A stretch of DNA of 64,000 nt from Planctomycetales bacterium. Lineage in GTDB: Bacteria; Planctomycetota; Planctomycetia; Planctomycetales; Planctomycetaceae. The stretch spans positions 62,001 to 126,000 of the forward strand of contig JAPLOA010000054.1 of assembly GCA_026400835.1 (NCBI GenBank), given 5' to 3'. Below, piece by piece: positions 1 through 9,169 of the stretch; position 1 is the stretch's first letter; the number at the start of each line of letters is the position of its first letter. Made by a program: the position numbers and the translations under genes. The notes beneath the pieces are model-generated. The model was not told the origin of the DNA and searched no databases. It saw only the letters and a list, made by a program, of their open reading frames with translations.

Positions 1-24
1 CCAAAGCAGTTGGCTAAAGGGCGC

Positions 25-336
25 CTATTTCAGCAGAGTCGCCAATTTGCCGACAGAGCTGAGGGCTTTCTTTGAGTCGGAGCCGGTTTTTACCACCGAG
101 GTGGCAATCCGAACAAAATCACGACTGAGAGCGTCTTCCTGACTCGATCCAAACTGAGCGAGTGACTCCACTCCCATGATCACGTGTTCTTTTCCCGCCG
201 GGTTACGCACCGCCAGCGATGATGAGGCGAACGTTTCAACAACGTAAGGAACGACCGTGGGTTGCTCTTTTTTCCATTCCACTCGAAAAATGGTCTGACC
301 ACGACGAGGACGAATGAATGCAGATTTCCGAGGCAT
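25..336 (-). CDS. small basic hypothetical protein
   Basis: I do not recognise this 103-residue protein. It starts with a basic stretch (MPRKSAFIRPRRG) and has no signal peptide or membrane segment. The reading frame stays open for another 98 codons upstream, but the ATG at 336 is preferred because CTCAAGG lies just upstream as a ribosome binding site and the residues before it look like non-coding translation. It is divergent from prfB, so the two probably use separate promoters in the spacer. Function unknown; a real gene is likely but not certain. Confidence 0.6.
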   Translation of the reverse strand: MPRKSAFIRPRRGQTIFRVEWKKEQPTVVPYVVETFASSSLAVRNPAGKEHVIMGVESLAQFGSSQEDALSRDFVRIATSVVKTGSDSKKALSSVGKLATLLK

Positions 337-688
337 AGCGATACCTTGAGCAAATAATCGAATGAAAACCTGAACGTCAGGCCGAATCGCAGTTCGACAG
401 ACAGATACCTGAGGAAAGCTTACTGCTCCTGGTATCAAAGTCGTAAAATCTGGTGGAGTGTTCGCATGTTGGCACGCAAACAGGCAGGTGACAAGCCGTT
501 TACCTTGACTTTTTTGTAGGCGATGCAGAATATCGACTCGCCCGTACTGATGAGTTCTGCTTCCGAATGTGACATTACTCAACCCCCGATTGCATCGGAT
601 GGCCGCCTGTGGTGAAATCCGCGGCCCCACTTTGGGGCGTTGCTGAAGTTTGTAAGTTTACGACCGTTTACGAAGAAGCTGTTTCACA
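337..688. other. divergent intergenic spacer upstream of prfB
   Basis: This 352-base stretch separates the leftward hypothetical gene from rightward prfB. It should carry both promoters. I see no recognisable gene, strong hairpin or repeat in it; the leftward open frame that crosses it looks like chance extension. Confidence 0.5.
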
Positions 689-1823
689 ATGGATCCTGAG
701 TTTCGCGCACACTGCAATGAATTACTGAAGCGTATCGTTCACCTTCGAGACTGTCTTTGACCTTGCTGGCAAGACGACCCGCATCGAAGAAATTAACGAC
801 CGAATGTCTGCCAGCGACTTCTGGTCTGACCAGGAACGCGCCAGAACTCAAATGGAAGAACTGCGAAAGCTGAAAGGCACCGTGGGGCCTCTGAAAAAGC
901 TGTCCAGCAGTGGCGACGATATGCTGGTGCTGATGGAGTTCGCGGCTGACGATGATTCCGGTGAAAGCGAAGCCGAGCTGAAAGCACTGGTGGATCCGCT
1001 CGCCGCAGAAATTGATCGTGTCGAGCTTCAGGCGACGATGGCCAATCCCGAAGACGTTTGTTCAGCCTATCTGACTGTACAAGCTGGAGAAGGAGGAACC
1101 GATTCGGCCGACTGGGCTCAAATGTTGCTGAGAATGTATGCGCGCTGGGCCGAACGCAGCGGCTTCAAAATCGAAGAGATTGATTTGTCGCCGGGCGAAG
1201 AAGCCGGAATTCGCAACGCCACGATTTTGATCACTGGTGATTTCGTCTACGGCTATCTGCGTGGCGAAACGGGCAATCATCGCCTGATTCGTATCAGTCC
1301 GTTTGACTCGGCCGGACGTCGTCACACGGCGTTCGCGGCTGTGGATGTGGTTCCGGAAATCGACGACGAAGTCAACATTGATATCAACTGGGAAAAGGAT
1401 ATCAAAGAAGACACGTATCGATCCAGCGGAGCGGGCGGACAGCACGTCAATAAAACTGACTCGGCTGTACGACTGACTCATATTCCCACAGGCGTCGTAG
1501 CGGCCTGTCAGAACGAACGCAGTCAGCATAAGAACCGAGCCACCGCGAAGAAGATGCTGACCGCAAAACTGTTTCAGATTGAAATCGAAAAGCGCGAAGC
1601 CGAAGTTTCTGCGCGACGCGGTGAGAAATCAAAAATCGGTTTCGGCGGTCAGACGATTCGAAACTACGTTCTGCATCCGGATCAGTTCGTGAAGGATACT
1701 CGCACCGGTACAAAGGTCGGGAATCCTCAACCAGTTCTTGATGGCGATCTCGATTTGTTCCTTGAGTCGTACCTTCGCTGGACGCTCAACGAACAGGTGG
1801 CTCAGCCGACGGATCTGGAGTAG
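689..1823 (+). CDS. prfB: peptide chain release factor 2 (programmed +1 frameshift)
   Basis: Release factor 2 reads UAA and UGA stop codons and triggers release of the finished peptide at the ribosome. The gene is in two frames. A first frame of 23 codons from the ATG at 689 ends in CTT TGA C (755-761), and the rest continues in the +1 frame from GAC at 759, giving about 377 residues, close to the family's usual 365. The tripeptide anticodon SPF is at about residues 203-205 (RISPFDSAG) and the catalytic GGQ at about 249-251 (GAGGQHVNK). An ATG at 804 opens the second frame but would drop the conserved N-terminal helix region. Low RF2 would favour the shift, so the protein limits its own synthesis, as known in other bacteria. 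Confidence 0.96.
755..761 (+). promoter_or_regulatory. prfB recoding site CTT TGA C
   Basis: The in-frame UGA after codon 23 sits in the classical slippery context CUU UGA C. A ribosome that pauses for lack of RF2 slips forward one base and reads GAC. The frame after the shift matches RF2, and translation without the shift gives only a 23-residue peptide. I did not find a perfect internal Shine-Dalgarno sequence a few bases upstream; the local sequence there is CGAGACTGT. Confidence 0.93.
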
Positions 1824-1845
1824 TGGCTGGTATGGCCCAAAAACC

Positions 1846-1874
1846 CAGGTTGGACATTCCTGTCCGACAAACCT
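1846..1874. repeat. dispersed repeat, TTGGACATTCYTGTCCGA family, copy 1
   Basis: A short palindromic element just after prfB: AGGTT GGACA TTCC TGTCC then AAACCT, so GGACA pairs with TGTCC and AGGTT with AACCT. The core TTGGACATTCCTGTCCGA recurs in reverse orientation at 26280-26308 with one change. It could serve as a weak terminator for prfB, but there is no T tract, so I class it as a repeat. Confidence 0.6.
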
Positions 1875-1982
1875 GCGACGGGCCGGAATGACTATCCTGC
1901 TGTAAACATAGACGTGACGAAGCGCTAGTCACCAGTGGTTGTCTGGAAAGCGCAATGGCATCTATCGCGGAGTGTTGAATGA

Positions 1983-2053
1983 CTCGTTTAACGGCAAACT
2001 GCAGGCGACGGTGCCCCTGTCTCGCATACGCCTGCGGCTCGCCGTTAAACGAG
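1983..2053. repeat. inverted repeat CTCGTTTAACGGC...GCCGTTAAACGAG
   Basis: Two 25-base arms (1983-2007 and 2029-2053) are complementary except for three positions, around a 21-base centre. The element lies between prfB and the DUF1080 gene. A half-copy with the same GTTTAACGGCAA...CAGGCG core is at 31949-31979, so this looks like a dispersed repeat family of the genome and not a gene-specific signal. Confidence 0.75.
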
Positions 2054-2169
2054 AACGCTCAGTGACCCAACAGGGCAACAGCCCGCTGTTGACCTACAGA
2101 CGATTCATCGCATTTCAAAATCTGTTTCTCTGTTTTGCTCTGTATGTCCTGCGACTCAGGATCAGTCAT

Positions 2170-3519
2170 ATGAACTCTGGCTCACGAAATCTGTTGGCGC
2201 CGCTCGCGGTAGTTCTGATCTTTGGATGCAGTCCGGCCTCGGTCGAACAACCGTCGGCAAAAGACGCTGTGACAGCTCCGGCCGCGGATGCAAAGCTTGC
2301 TGTCTCCACAAAAACTCCCATCGCCGAAAGCCCTCAATCAGGCAGCGTGGCTGCGACAATGGACGTTGTTGAGTTTGTTGCTCCGCCTTTATCAGCCGAT
2401 GAGATCAAAGAAGGCTGGATCAGTCTGTTTGACGGAAAATCGCTCTTCGGATGGGACGTACCAGCGATCTCAAACTGGCATGTGGAAGACAATGCGATTG
2501 TGGTCGACAGCGGCGAAAAGAGCCTTCTGTTAACTCCTTATGATCTGGATGACTTCGAACTTCGCTGCGACTTCCATTTGTCTGCGGGTGGCAACAGCGG
2601 ACTCTTCCTGCGAACCGCATTGAACGCAGCCAATCCAGCAACGGACACTTATGAATTGAATATCTGCGACAGTCATCCGACTCATAAAACCGGCAGTCTG
2701 GTGGCTCGACATATTGCGGAGAATGTTCCCGCTGTTGAAGGCGCGTGGCATAATTTTCGAGTGCTTTGCGACGGACCTCGAATTCAGGTCTGGCTTGATG
2801 GTCAGCAGATCGTGGACTTTACGGATCCATCAGAGGCCGTGCGTCTCACAGGACGGCTCGGGCTGCAGATGAATCAGGGGCGAGCTGCCTATCGAAACGT
2901 CTGCGTTCGCCCGCTGAAGTTAAGACCTCTGCTAAATGGTCAGGACACAACCGGCTGGCGAGTCGTCCCCGGCTCGAAGAGCGAATTTGCCGTTAAGGAT
3001 GGGTTGCTGCATGTATCCAACGGGCCTGGTTTTCTGGAAACTGAAGAGACGTTTTCTGACTTCGCGATGAAGGTGGAAGCGAGAATAAACGGCGATGGCC
3101 TGAACAGCGGAGTCTTCTTTCGAGCACAGCCCGGGACGGAAGCCGCTCCATCGCATGGCTATGAAATGCAATTGCATAATGGGGTAAAGGGCGGAGATCG
3201 TTCAAAGCCGGCCGATTCCGGAACTGGTGCGATCTTTCGCCGCGTAGCGGCTCGCTATGTCCCGGCGAATGATCGAGAATTCCTGACAGCGGTGTTGATC
3301 GCTCAGGGTGATCGGTTTGCTTCCTGGGTCAACGGCTATCAGGTTGTCAACTGGCAGGATACTCGCGAGCCCAATCCAAATCCACGTGCGGGCAAACGAC
3401 TGGAAGCCGGTCACCTTAGTCTGCAGGGGCATGACCCGACGACAGATTTGGACTTTAAAGCGGTTGATGTTCACACATTTTCCGGAGAGGCTGCACCTGC
3501 GACGGCTCCGGCAAAGTAA
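2170..3519 (+). CDS. lipoprotein with two DUF1080 (3-keto-disaccharide hydrolase) domains
   Basis: DUF1080 domains have a laminin-G/concanavalin-like fold and in planctomycetes and Bacteroidetes are linked to cleavage or binding of sugars, some as 3-keto-disaccharide hydrolases. This 449-residue protein has an N-terminal signal (LLAPLAVVLIFGC) whose cysteine could be lipidated. Two copies follow. The first starts near GWISLFDGKSLFGWD (about residues 80-245) and the second near LRPLLNGQDTTGWRV (about 250-435). The frame is open further upstream, but that part runs through the dispersed repeat, so the ATG at 2170 beside the signal peptide is chosen. It ends three bases before glnE; that closeness probably reflects packing and not shared function. 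Confidence 0.82.
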   Translation: MNSGSRNLLAPLAVVLIFGCSPASVEQPSAKDAVTAPAADAKLAVSTKTPIAESPQSGSVAATMDVVEFVAPPLSADEIKEGWISLFDGKSLFGWDVPAISNWHVEDNAIVVDSGEKSLLLTPYDLDDFELRCDFHLSAGGNSGLFLRTALNAANPATDTYELNICDSHPTHKTGSLVARHIAENVPAVEGAWHNFRVLCDGPRIQVWLDGQQIVDFTDPSEAVRLTGRLGLQMNQGRAAYRNVCVRPLKLRPLLNGQDTTGWRVVPGSKSEFAVKDGLLHVSNGPGFLETEETFSDFAMKVEARINGDGLNSGVFFRAQPGTEAAPSHGYEMQLHNGVKGGDRSKPADSGTGAIFRRVAARYVPANDREFLTAVLIAQGDRFASWVNGYQVVNWQDTREPNPNPRAGKRLEAGHLSLQGHDPTTDLDFKAVDVHTFSGEAAPATAPAK

Positions 3520-3522
3520 CTC

Positions 3523-6500
3523 ATGTTTCCTCGCTTCGAAAACCTGACAGAAGAACGGTTCGACGCCAACTGCGAGAAACTTGCGCAGTTCGGAATTACT
3601 GATCCGCCTTCCGGTGTCAGAATTCTGGAACGACTGCGAGACGCGTGGCTGGCGTCGGAGGGGTATCGATCTTCGAAGATCCCTCCAGCGACTCCGCCAG
3701 CAGCTCCACATTGGTATGAGACGCTGGAACGAGTCGTGCGCGAAGCTCCTCTGCGGGGCATCGTACTGAATGTAGTGGACCAGTATGTTCGTAATGCGAG
3801 CGAACAACTGGATGCGTTTGCGTTGTTTGAACAGTCACGACGCTCGCTGGAGATTCTGGCGAGACTGGCCTGCGGCAGCCCTTTTCTGACTCAGATTCTG
3901 CTGGCAGATCCGTCATGGTTAACCAACATGACGCTGCATGGTCGTACGGCGGAAATGAAATCGCGGGAACAGTTTGTTTCCGAAGCCATGACGGTAGCCG
4001 ATCAACACACCCGTCGAACAGCGCGGCTGACAGAACTGCGGCGATATCAGCGTCGGCAACTTCTGCGAATCGGTATGTGCGACGCTTTCGGATTGCTGGA
4101 TCTGCGATTCGTCACATTGCAGCTTTCGCTTCTGGCCGATGCGATGGCCCAGTGCTGTTTGAACATTGCTTACTCCGAGATAAAAAAATCTGACTGTCGC
4201 CTCGCAATAATTGCCCTCGGCAAACATGGTGGCGAAGAACTCAATTACAGTTCCGACATCGATCTGGTGCTCATCACCGATCGTGATAACTCCGAAGTTC
4301 AGCGCATTGCACGTCTCACGATCGATGGCCTGGCCGAAGATATCCCGCCCGGGTTTCTTTATCGAGTTGACCTGCGACTGCGACCGTGGGGAGAAGCCGG
4401 GCCGTTGGTGAGTACGATTGATTCCTACGCAGACTATCTGTTGCACGACGCTGCCATCTGGGAAAAGCAGGCGATGCTGAAAGCTCGTCTGGTGGCTGGG
4501 GATCTGGCAATCGGTCAGCAGTTTTTGAGGACGATGGAGCCCCTGCTGTTTTCCGGCACGGCGGCTCAGGTTCGCAGCAGCATTCAGCAGATGAAGGAGA
4601 AGATCGAATACCGTCTGCGCCAGCGTGGCAAACTGAATTCAGAAGTCAAACTGGGAATCGGATCGATTCGTGATGTTGAGTTTCTGGTGCAGAGTCTGCA
4701 GTTGATTCATGGTGAAAAGGAACCTCGAATCCTGAGCTTTAACACGCTCGACTCGCTGGTGCGACTGGCGGAGTTTGGTCTGATCACGGCCGCCTGGTAC
4801 CGTCAATTGCGAGCCGGTTACGTCTTCCTGCGCACGGTGGAGCATTCTTTGCAGTTGCTGCATAATCAGCAGACGCATGAACTTCCCGAGGACCGTCGCC
4901 AGCTGGAATGGCTGGCTCATCGACTGGATTATCCCGATGCCGACACCTTGATGCATCGTTTCGATGAACACCGTCGAGCGGTCCGAGCGATCTTCGACGA
5001 GTGCCTGCATGGCGAACGATTGCAGGATATCAAAGTGCAGTCTGCCGAATCGCGGACTGTCGGAGAGCTGATGCCGATTCCGGCGAATCCCAAGCCTTTG
5101 ACCGATCGTCAGCGTCAGCATCGTCAGGAAACCCTGGCCGGGATTTTTCAGCGTCTGGATAATGGTGAATCGGCTGTCGTAACCAGTCAGCAGGTCTCAG
5201 AGGCTGATGACGATCTATGGGAACTGACGATTGCCGGGATTGAGTTTTCCGGATGGCTGGGAGCTATTTGCGGGCTGCTTTCCATTTGTCGTCTTGACAT
5301 TCGTCGAGGAGACGCGGTGACGGGAGAAGGCGTAAACGGCTTTGGTGATCGTTGCGTCAGCGGCAAGTTTCTCGCCTGTTTTGATGTGCGTCTTGATCGC
5401 TCAGTTGTGCCCATGGCTGCGAATGCGAATGCCGAAGAGCTGGCGCTGTCACTGCAGGAAGAAATCTCACGCCTCGGCCAGTTATCACGGGCTGGACGGA
5501 TAGACGAAGTCCGAAGTGAATTGCTGGCACGATTCTGTGATGCCGTTCCCGATCAGGCAGAACGCGAATCGGGGTCTGACGATGTTGAGGTGGAACTGGT
5601 GCCTGTCCCGGGTTCTGTTCTGACTCAGATGAATATCACCGGAGCGGACTCGTGGGGCTTCCTGTATGAACTGGCCAGCGCGTTGTCGCTAAGTCGTTTT
5701 CGCGTCCGTCGCGCCATTATTGATGCAGAAGGAGATCGTGTTCGAGATGTTCTGTATGTGCGCGAACGTAACGGTCGACCAATTGAAAGCGAAGAACGAC
5801 TGCAGGAGCTGCAGCTTGCGGCAACGTTGATCAAGCAGTTTACTCACTGGCTGCCTTCGACCAGCGACCCTCACCATGCTCAGGCACGATTTCGCGAACT
5901 GGTGTCACGGCTTCAGCCAGCCTCGGCATGGCCCGACAATATGCAGTCATTGCTGCGGCCTAACGTTTTGCATGCCGTCGCGCGTGTTCTGGGGATCAGT
6001 CAGTATCTGTGGGAAACTTTCCTGCAGTCACGTCATCAGGAGCTGTTTCCTCTGCTGGCCAACGCGGAGGCCTTGGCAATTCGTGAGTGTCGTGAATGGC
6101 TTTCTTTGGAATTGGACGAAGTCATCAGCCATGCCACAACGGATGACATGGCCTGGGCGACTCTGAACAACTTCAAGGATCGCCATCTCTTTCGCATCGA
6201 CATGCGTCACGTGCTCGGCCACTGCCGACCTTTTGGCGCGTTTTCGGAAGAGATTACGGAGCTGGCGGAGATTGTGGTTTGTCGCGGTCTGGAAATCTCG
6301 TGGCAACGACTGGTTCGTGATCACGGAGTTCCAAAGAGCGAAGACGGGCTGACCGATTGCCGCTGGACAGTCGCCGGCCTCGGAAAATTTGGCGGTGTCG
6401 AGATGGGATTTGCCTCCGACATTGAATTGATTTTGATCTACGAATCCCCCGGCCGTACCTCGGGCCACGACAGTATTTCCAATTCAGTCTTCTTTGATCA

Positions 6501-7260
6501 AATGGTCGGCGGAGTCGCCACCGGAATTCGCGCAGCTCAGAACGGCATTTTTCATGTCGACCTGCGTATGCGACCATTCGGTCAGGCCGGTTCGTGTGCC
6601 GTGGCGCTGATGGACTTTGTAAACTATTACGGGATGGATGGCCCCGCATGGCCTTATGAACGCCAGGCGATGGTGAAGTTTCGATGCTTTGCGGGCGACA
6701 GGGACTTTGGCCAGACTGTGACTTACGCCTGTCACACGGCCATTTACTCTGCTGGCTGGTTCGATTTTTCTTCCATGCGTGCCATGCGAGAACGTCAGGT
6801 TCGGCAACTGGTTCGTGGCGGTTCCATCAACGCAAAGCTCAGCGATGGCGGCATTGTGGACTGCGAGTATGCTCTGCAGGCGCTGCAGTTGACGTTTGGC
6901 CGCGATCTCCTGACGCTGCGACATCCGAATACGCTGATGGTTTTGCACGAGGCGTCGCGACTCAGTCTGATTCGCCCGCAGGATAAGGACACGATCGAAG
7001 GCGCTTACGTGTTTCTTCGCGAGCTGATCGACTGCCTTCGTATGGTCCGCGGCAACGCTCGAGATCTCACTGTTCCACCGCAGGGCAGCCACGACTGGCA
7101 TCAGCTTTCCCGACGAATGCGGTCGATTCACGATTCAAGGATTGCTCTTGAACGTATCGAAGAACAAATGCAGCTTGTTCGTGATTTTTCGCATACGATC
7201 GAACAGCATTGCCGCAAAATGCGCCAGCATAAAGAGCGGCGAATTCAGACTGAATCGTGA
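3523..7260 (+). CDS. glnE: glutamine synthetase adenylyltransferase/deadenylase with ACT-like insertion
   Basis: GlnE adds AMP to, or removes it from, glutamine synthetase in response to PII and glutamine, setting ammonia assimilation. Both nucleotidyltransferase halves are visible: LGKHGGEELNYSSDIDLVL at about residues 230-250 (deadenylase half) and GLGKFGGVEMGFASDIELIL at about 950-970 (adenylylase half), each with the metal-binding DxD/DxE. The protein has 1245 residues against about 950 in E. coli. Much of the excess lies between the halves, where about 565-640 (LWELTIAGIEFSGWLGAICG) and 700-780 (ITGADSWGFLYELASALS) read like ACT domains, as found in GlnD. No glnA or glnB is in the window. 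GlnE identity is secure; the ACT assignment is by eye. Confidence 0.93.
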   Translation: MFPRFENLTEERFDANCEKLAQFGITDPPSGVRILERLRDAWLASEGYRSSKIPPATPPAAPHWYETLERVVREAPLRGIVLNVVDQYVRNASEQLDAFALFEQSRRSLEILARLACGSPFLTQILLADPSWLTNMTLHGRTAEMKSREQFVSEAMTVADQHTRRTARLTELRRYQRRQLLRIGMCDAFGLLDLRFVTLQLSLLADAMAQCCLNIAYSEIKKSDCRLAIIALGKHGGEELNYSSDIDLVLITDRDNSEVQRIARLTIDGLAEDIPPGFLYRVDLRLRPWGEAGPLVSTIDSYADYLLHDAAIWEKQAMLKARLVAGDLAIGQQFLRTMEPLLFSGTAAQVRSSIQQMKEKIEYRLRQRGKLNSEVKLGIGSIRDVEFLVQSLQLIHGEKEPRILSFNTLDSLVRLAEFGLITAAWYRQLRAGYVFLRTVEHSLQLLHNQQTHELPEDRRQLEWLAHRLDYPDADTLMHRFDEHRRAVRAIFDECLHGERLQDIKVQSAESRTVGELMPIPANPKPLTDRQRQHRQETLAGIFQRLDNGESAVVTSQQVSEADDDLWELTIAGIEFSGWLGAICGLLSICRLDIRRGDAVTGEGVNGFGDRCVSGKFLACFDVRLDRSVVPMAANANAEELALSLQEEISRLGQLSRAGRIDEVRSELLARFCDAVPDQAERESGSDDVEVELVPVPGSVLTQMNITGADSWGFLYELASALSLSRFRVRRAIIDAEGDRVRDVLYVRERNGRPIESEERLQELQLAATLIKQFTHWLPSTSDPHHAQARFRELVSRLQPASAWPDNMQSLLRPNVLHAVARVLGISQYLWETFLQSRHQELFPLLANAEALAIRECREWLSLELDEVISHATTDDMAWATLNNFKDRHLFRIDMRHVLGHCRPFGAFSEEITELAEIVVCRGLEISWQRLVRDHGVPKSEDGLTDCRWTVAGLGKFGGVEMGFASDIELILIYESPGRTSGHDSISNSVFFDQMVGGVATGIRAAQNGIFHVDLRMRPFGQAGSCAVALMDFVNYYGMDGPAWPYERQAMVKFRCFAGDRDFGQTVTYACHTAIYSAGWFDFSSMRAMRERQVRQLVRGGSINAKLSDGGIVDCEYALQALQLTFGRDLLTLRHPNTLMVLHEASRLSLIRPQDKDTIEGAYVFLRELIDCLRMVRGNARDLTVPPQGSHDWHQLSRRMRSIHDSRIALERIEEQMQLVRDFSHTIEQHCRKMRQHKERRIQTES

Positions 7261-7959
7261 TACGAATCGTACCGTGCCGAAAGCCATTGCGTTTCCGGCA
7301 CGCTTCCGGATCGCCTTCAACACTGATGGGTTGGCGGCAGTTCACAGGCATTTCTACCACTTTCATCAGTGTTATCCTGGCTGAGGCCGCGCCCTGCGAC
7401 CTCGTCCGCGAGTGTCAGGTTCTTCAGGAGTGTGCCCGACGATGATTTCTTGCCTCGACTAAGGCAGCGGCGAAGAAATAAGAGACCAGCTCGGCGAGCG
7501 GCCCGGTGTGAACCGGCCGGTAGAACGGCATACCGGTCGGCTAACGCCAACCGCTCGCCATGAGTTGGTGGGTAGGTTATTTGTTCGCTGGGGCGTTAGA
7601 TGCATGCTAAGATACTATGCAGCCTGCAATACTCACCAAAGTACAGACAAGGTTCGCCTTGCGGCGAAAGTCCTTTCCGGCAGAAAGTACCTACTTGGAC
7701 AACCATTGGCGACTAGACCATTGAAACGTCAGAGTCCTGAAAAGAAACGGCTGGATCAGCAATGAACTCGCCCCTCTTCCAGCCAATCAGCGTGATGTGA
7801 ACCCCGCCGCAAACAGAAAGAGCCGTTCGTATCCCGTTCTTTCTTGTATTGTCCCTTAGCGTGGACTTCAGTCTGCGTTGCGTTTCCACCGGCTAACCCG
7901 GAACCGGCGTGCCCCACGAAGATCCTGCGCGTAACTCACAAGCCCTTCCACGCCCGGCG
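7261..7959. other. 700-bp intergenic region with dispersed repeats
   Basis: Between convergent glnE and the permease gene I see no credible coding frame. Just after glnE a hairpin (CGTGCCGAAAG...TTTCCGGCACG, about 7273-7304) could end the glnE transcript, although no T tract follows. Bases 7378-7600 look like a composite repeat element (see the separate entry). The remainder holds short frames on both strands without recognisable motifs. An ATPase partner for the permease would be expected here in many bacteria and is absent. Confidence 0.55.
7493..7599. repeat. nested inverted repeat GGCGAGCGG...CCGCTCGCC with CTAACGCC...GGCGTTAG
   Basis: GGCGAGCGG (7493-7501) pairs with CCGCTCGCC (7551-7559), and a palindrome around ACCGGCCGGT lies inside. 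Overlapping this, CTAACGCC (7541-7548) pairs with GGCGTTAG (7592-7599). The style (GGCGAGCGG-TTGGCGTTAGCC read on the minus strand) matches the dispersed palindromes I associate with planctomycete genomes. The GTTAG end resembles an integron attC core, but the inner boxes do not fit attC. Confidence 0.6.
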
Positions 7960-9159
7960 TCAAAACAACAACCGCCTTAACGAATCACTGGCCAGCACAA
8001 ACGTCAGCCAACTGGCGGAAGTCGCGAGGATTGTCGCGGTAAGCATCGTGATGGCGATTTCGGAGATTTGCAGTATGGCGATCGTCAATCGACTGCACCC
8101 CAGACGAAACATGGTCATCATCTCGGCGGCTCGCAGTCGCATCGATAGCGACAATACCAGGGCCAGCAAAAGTCCGGTCACCACGGCTGCGGCAATTGAG
8201 CACAGCCACACCATTTGCTCGATGCGGAACACAATGCTGAGCAGTTCCTCCACAACCTCCGGTGGTTTCAGGCATTGAGCTGTCGAGTCGGCCGATGCGT
8301 AACGTCCCAGAATTCGTACTCGGGATTTTTCATCTTTCGGGACCACAACCACGGCCGTTAACGGAAACGATTCCGGTTCACCGTGAAAATGAAACGAATC
8401 GATGTTTCCCGGCGTGATTTCTGTGAACGGAAGAACTCCTGCATTGGCTGTAACAGAAGTCTTATCATCAGAATTCAGCAACAAGGCAGGATCGGTCTGC
8501 GGACTGACTTCCTGATGCCCGTGCCCAATGCCAGCGATAACCCAGGCCGTTCGCACATCGGTGAAGACAGCGTCGTCATCCGGCGAGTGCGATGGCAGCA
8601 GAACGCCTGTGACTTTCATCTTTAACGGGTAATCGCCGGCCAGATTAAACGCGTTTTGTGGTGCAGAGAAAATTGAATCGCCGGGCTTGAGCGACATCGC
8701 GGCGGCCACACGAGATCCGAGGACACAATCGCCAAGCAACGACAACATTTCTCCTGATTGAATTCGCAGATCTCGAAATTCAAAGTACTCGGGCGATGTC
8801 CCAACGATCGGAGCACCGTCAATTCCCGGCTGCGACTGTGTTCGAAATCGGACATGCAGAGGAATTGCGATCCCTAAATCCGACGACGTTAACTGATCAA
8901 CCTGCGCCATCGTGGTTTCGGCCGGCGGCATGACTTCGAAGTAAAGTGCATGCAGAGCCAGATCGACTCGACTTCCCGGAGCTCCGACAATCAACGGTGT
9001 CCTGGCAGCTCGAGCAGAGATTTCACTGCGAAACTGATTCAGCACAAGATGCACTGTGACCGGCAGCCAGATCGTAATCGCGAGGCTGAGCACTATGATC
9101 AGCGAACGACCGCGATGCCACAGCAGAGATCGCCACGCGAGAAACAGAGCATGCTTCAT
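7960..9159 (-). CDS. FtsX-like ABC transporter permease
   Basis: A 399-residue membrane protein with the layout of MacB/LolC-type permeases. It has one N-terminal membrane helix (SLIIVLSLAITIWLPVTVHL), a large extracytoplasmic region of about 250 residues, and two or three helices at the C-terminus (CSIAAAVVTGLLLALVLSL and following). Such permeases transmit ATP hydrolysis to move lipoproteins, peptides or drugs, or to control cell-wall enzymes. The start at 9159 (MKHALFLAWRSLLWHRGRS) is chosen because it begins the typical basic lead into the first helix; an upstream extension would overlap the WD40 gene. It begins 10 bases after the WD40 gene stops, so the two are probably co-transcribed. 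No ATP-binding subunit is encoded next to it, which is unusual. Substrate unknown. Confidence 0.8.
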   Translation of the reverse strand: MKHALFLAWRSLLWHRGRSLIIVLSLAITIWLPVTVHLVLNQFRSEISARAARTPLIVGAPGSRVDLALHALYFEVMPPAETTMAQVDQLTSSDLGIAIPLHVRFRTQSQPGIDGAPIVGTSPEYFEFRDLRIQSGEMLSLLGDCVLGSRVAAAMSLKPGDSIFSAPQNAFNLAGDYPLKMKVTGVLLPSHSPDDDAVFTDVRTAWVIAGIGHGHQEVSPQTDPALLLNSDDKTSVTANAGVLPFTEITPGNIDSFHFHGEPESFPLTAVVVVPKDEKSRVRILGRYASADSTAQCLKPPEVVEELLSIVFRIEQMVWLCSIAAAVVTGLLLALVLSLSMRLRAAEMMTMFRLGCSRLTIAILQISEIAITMLTATILATSASWLTFVLASDSLRRLLF

Positions 9160-9169
9160 TGATTGGTCT

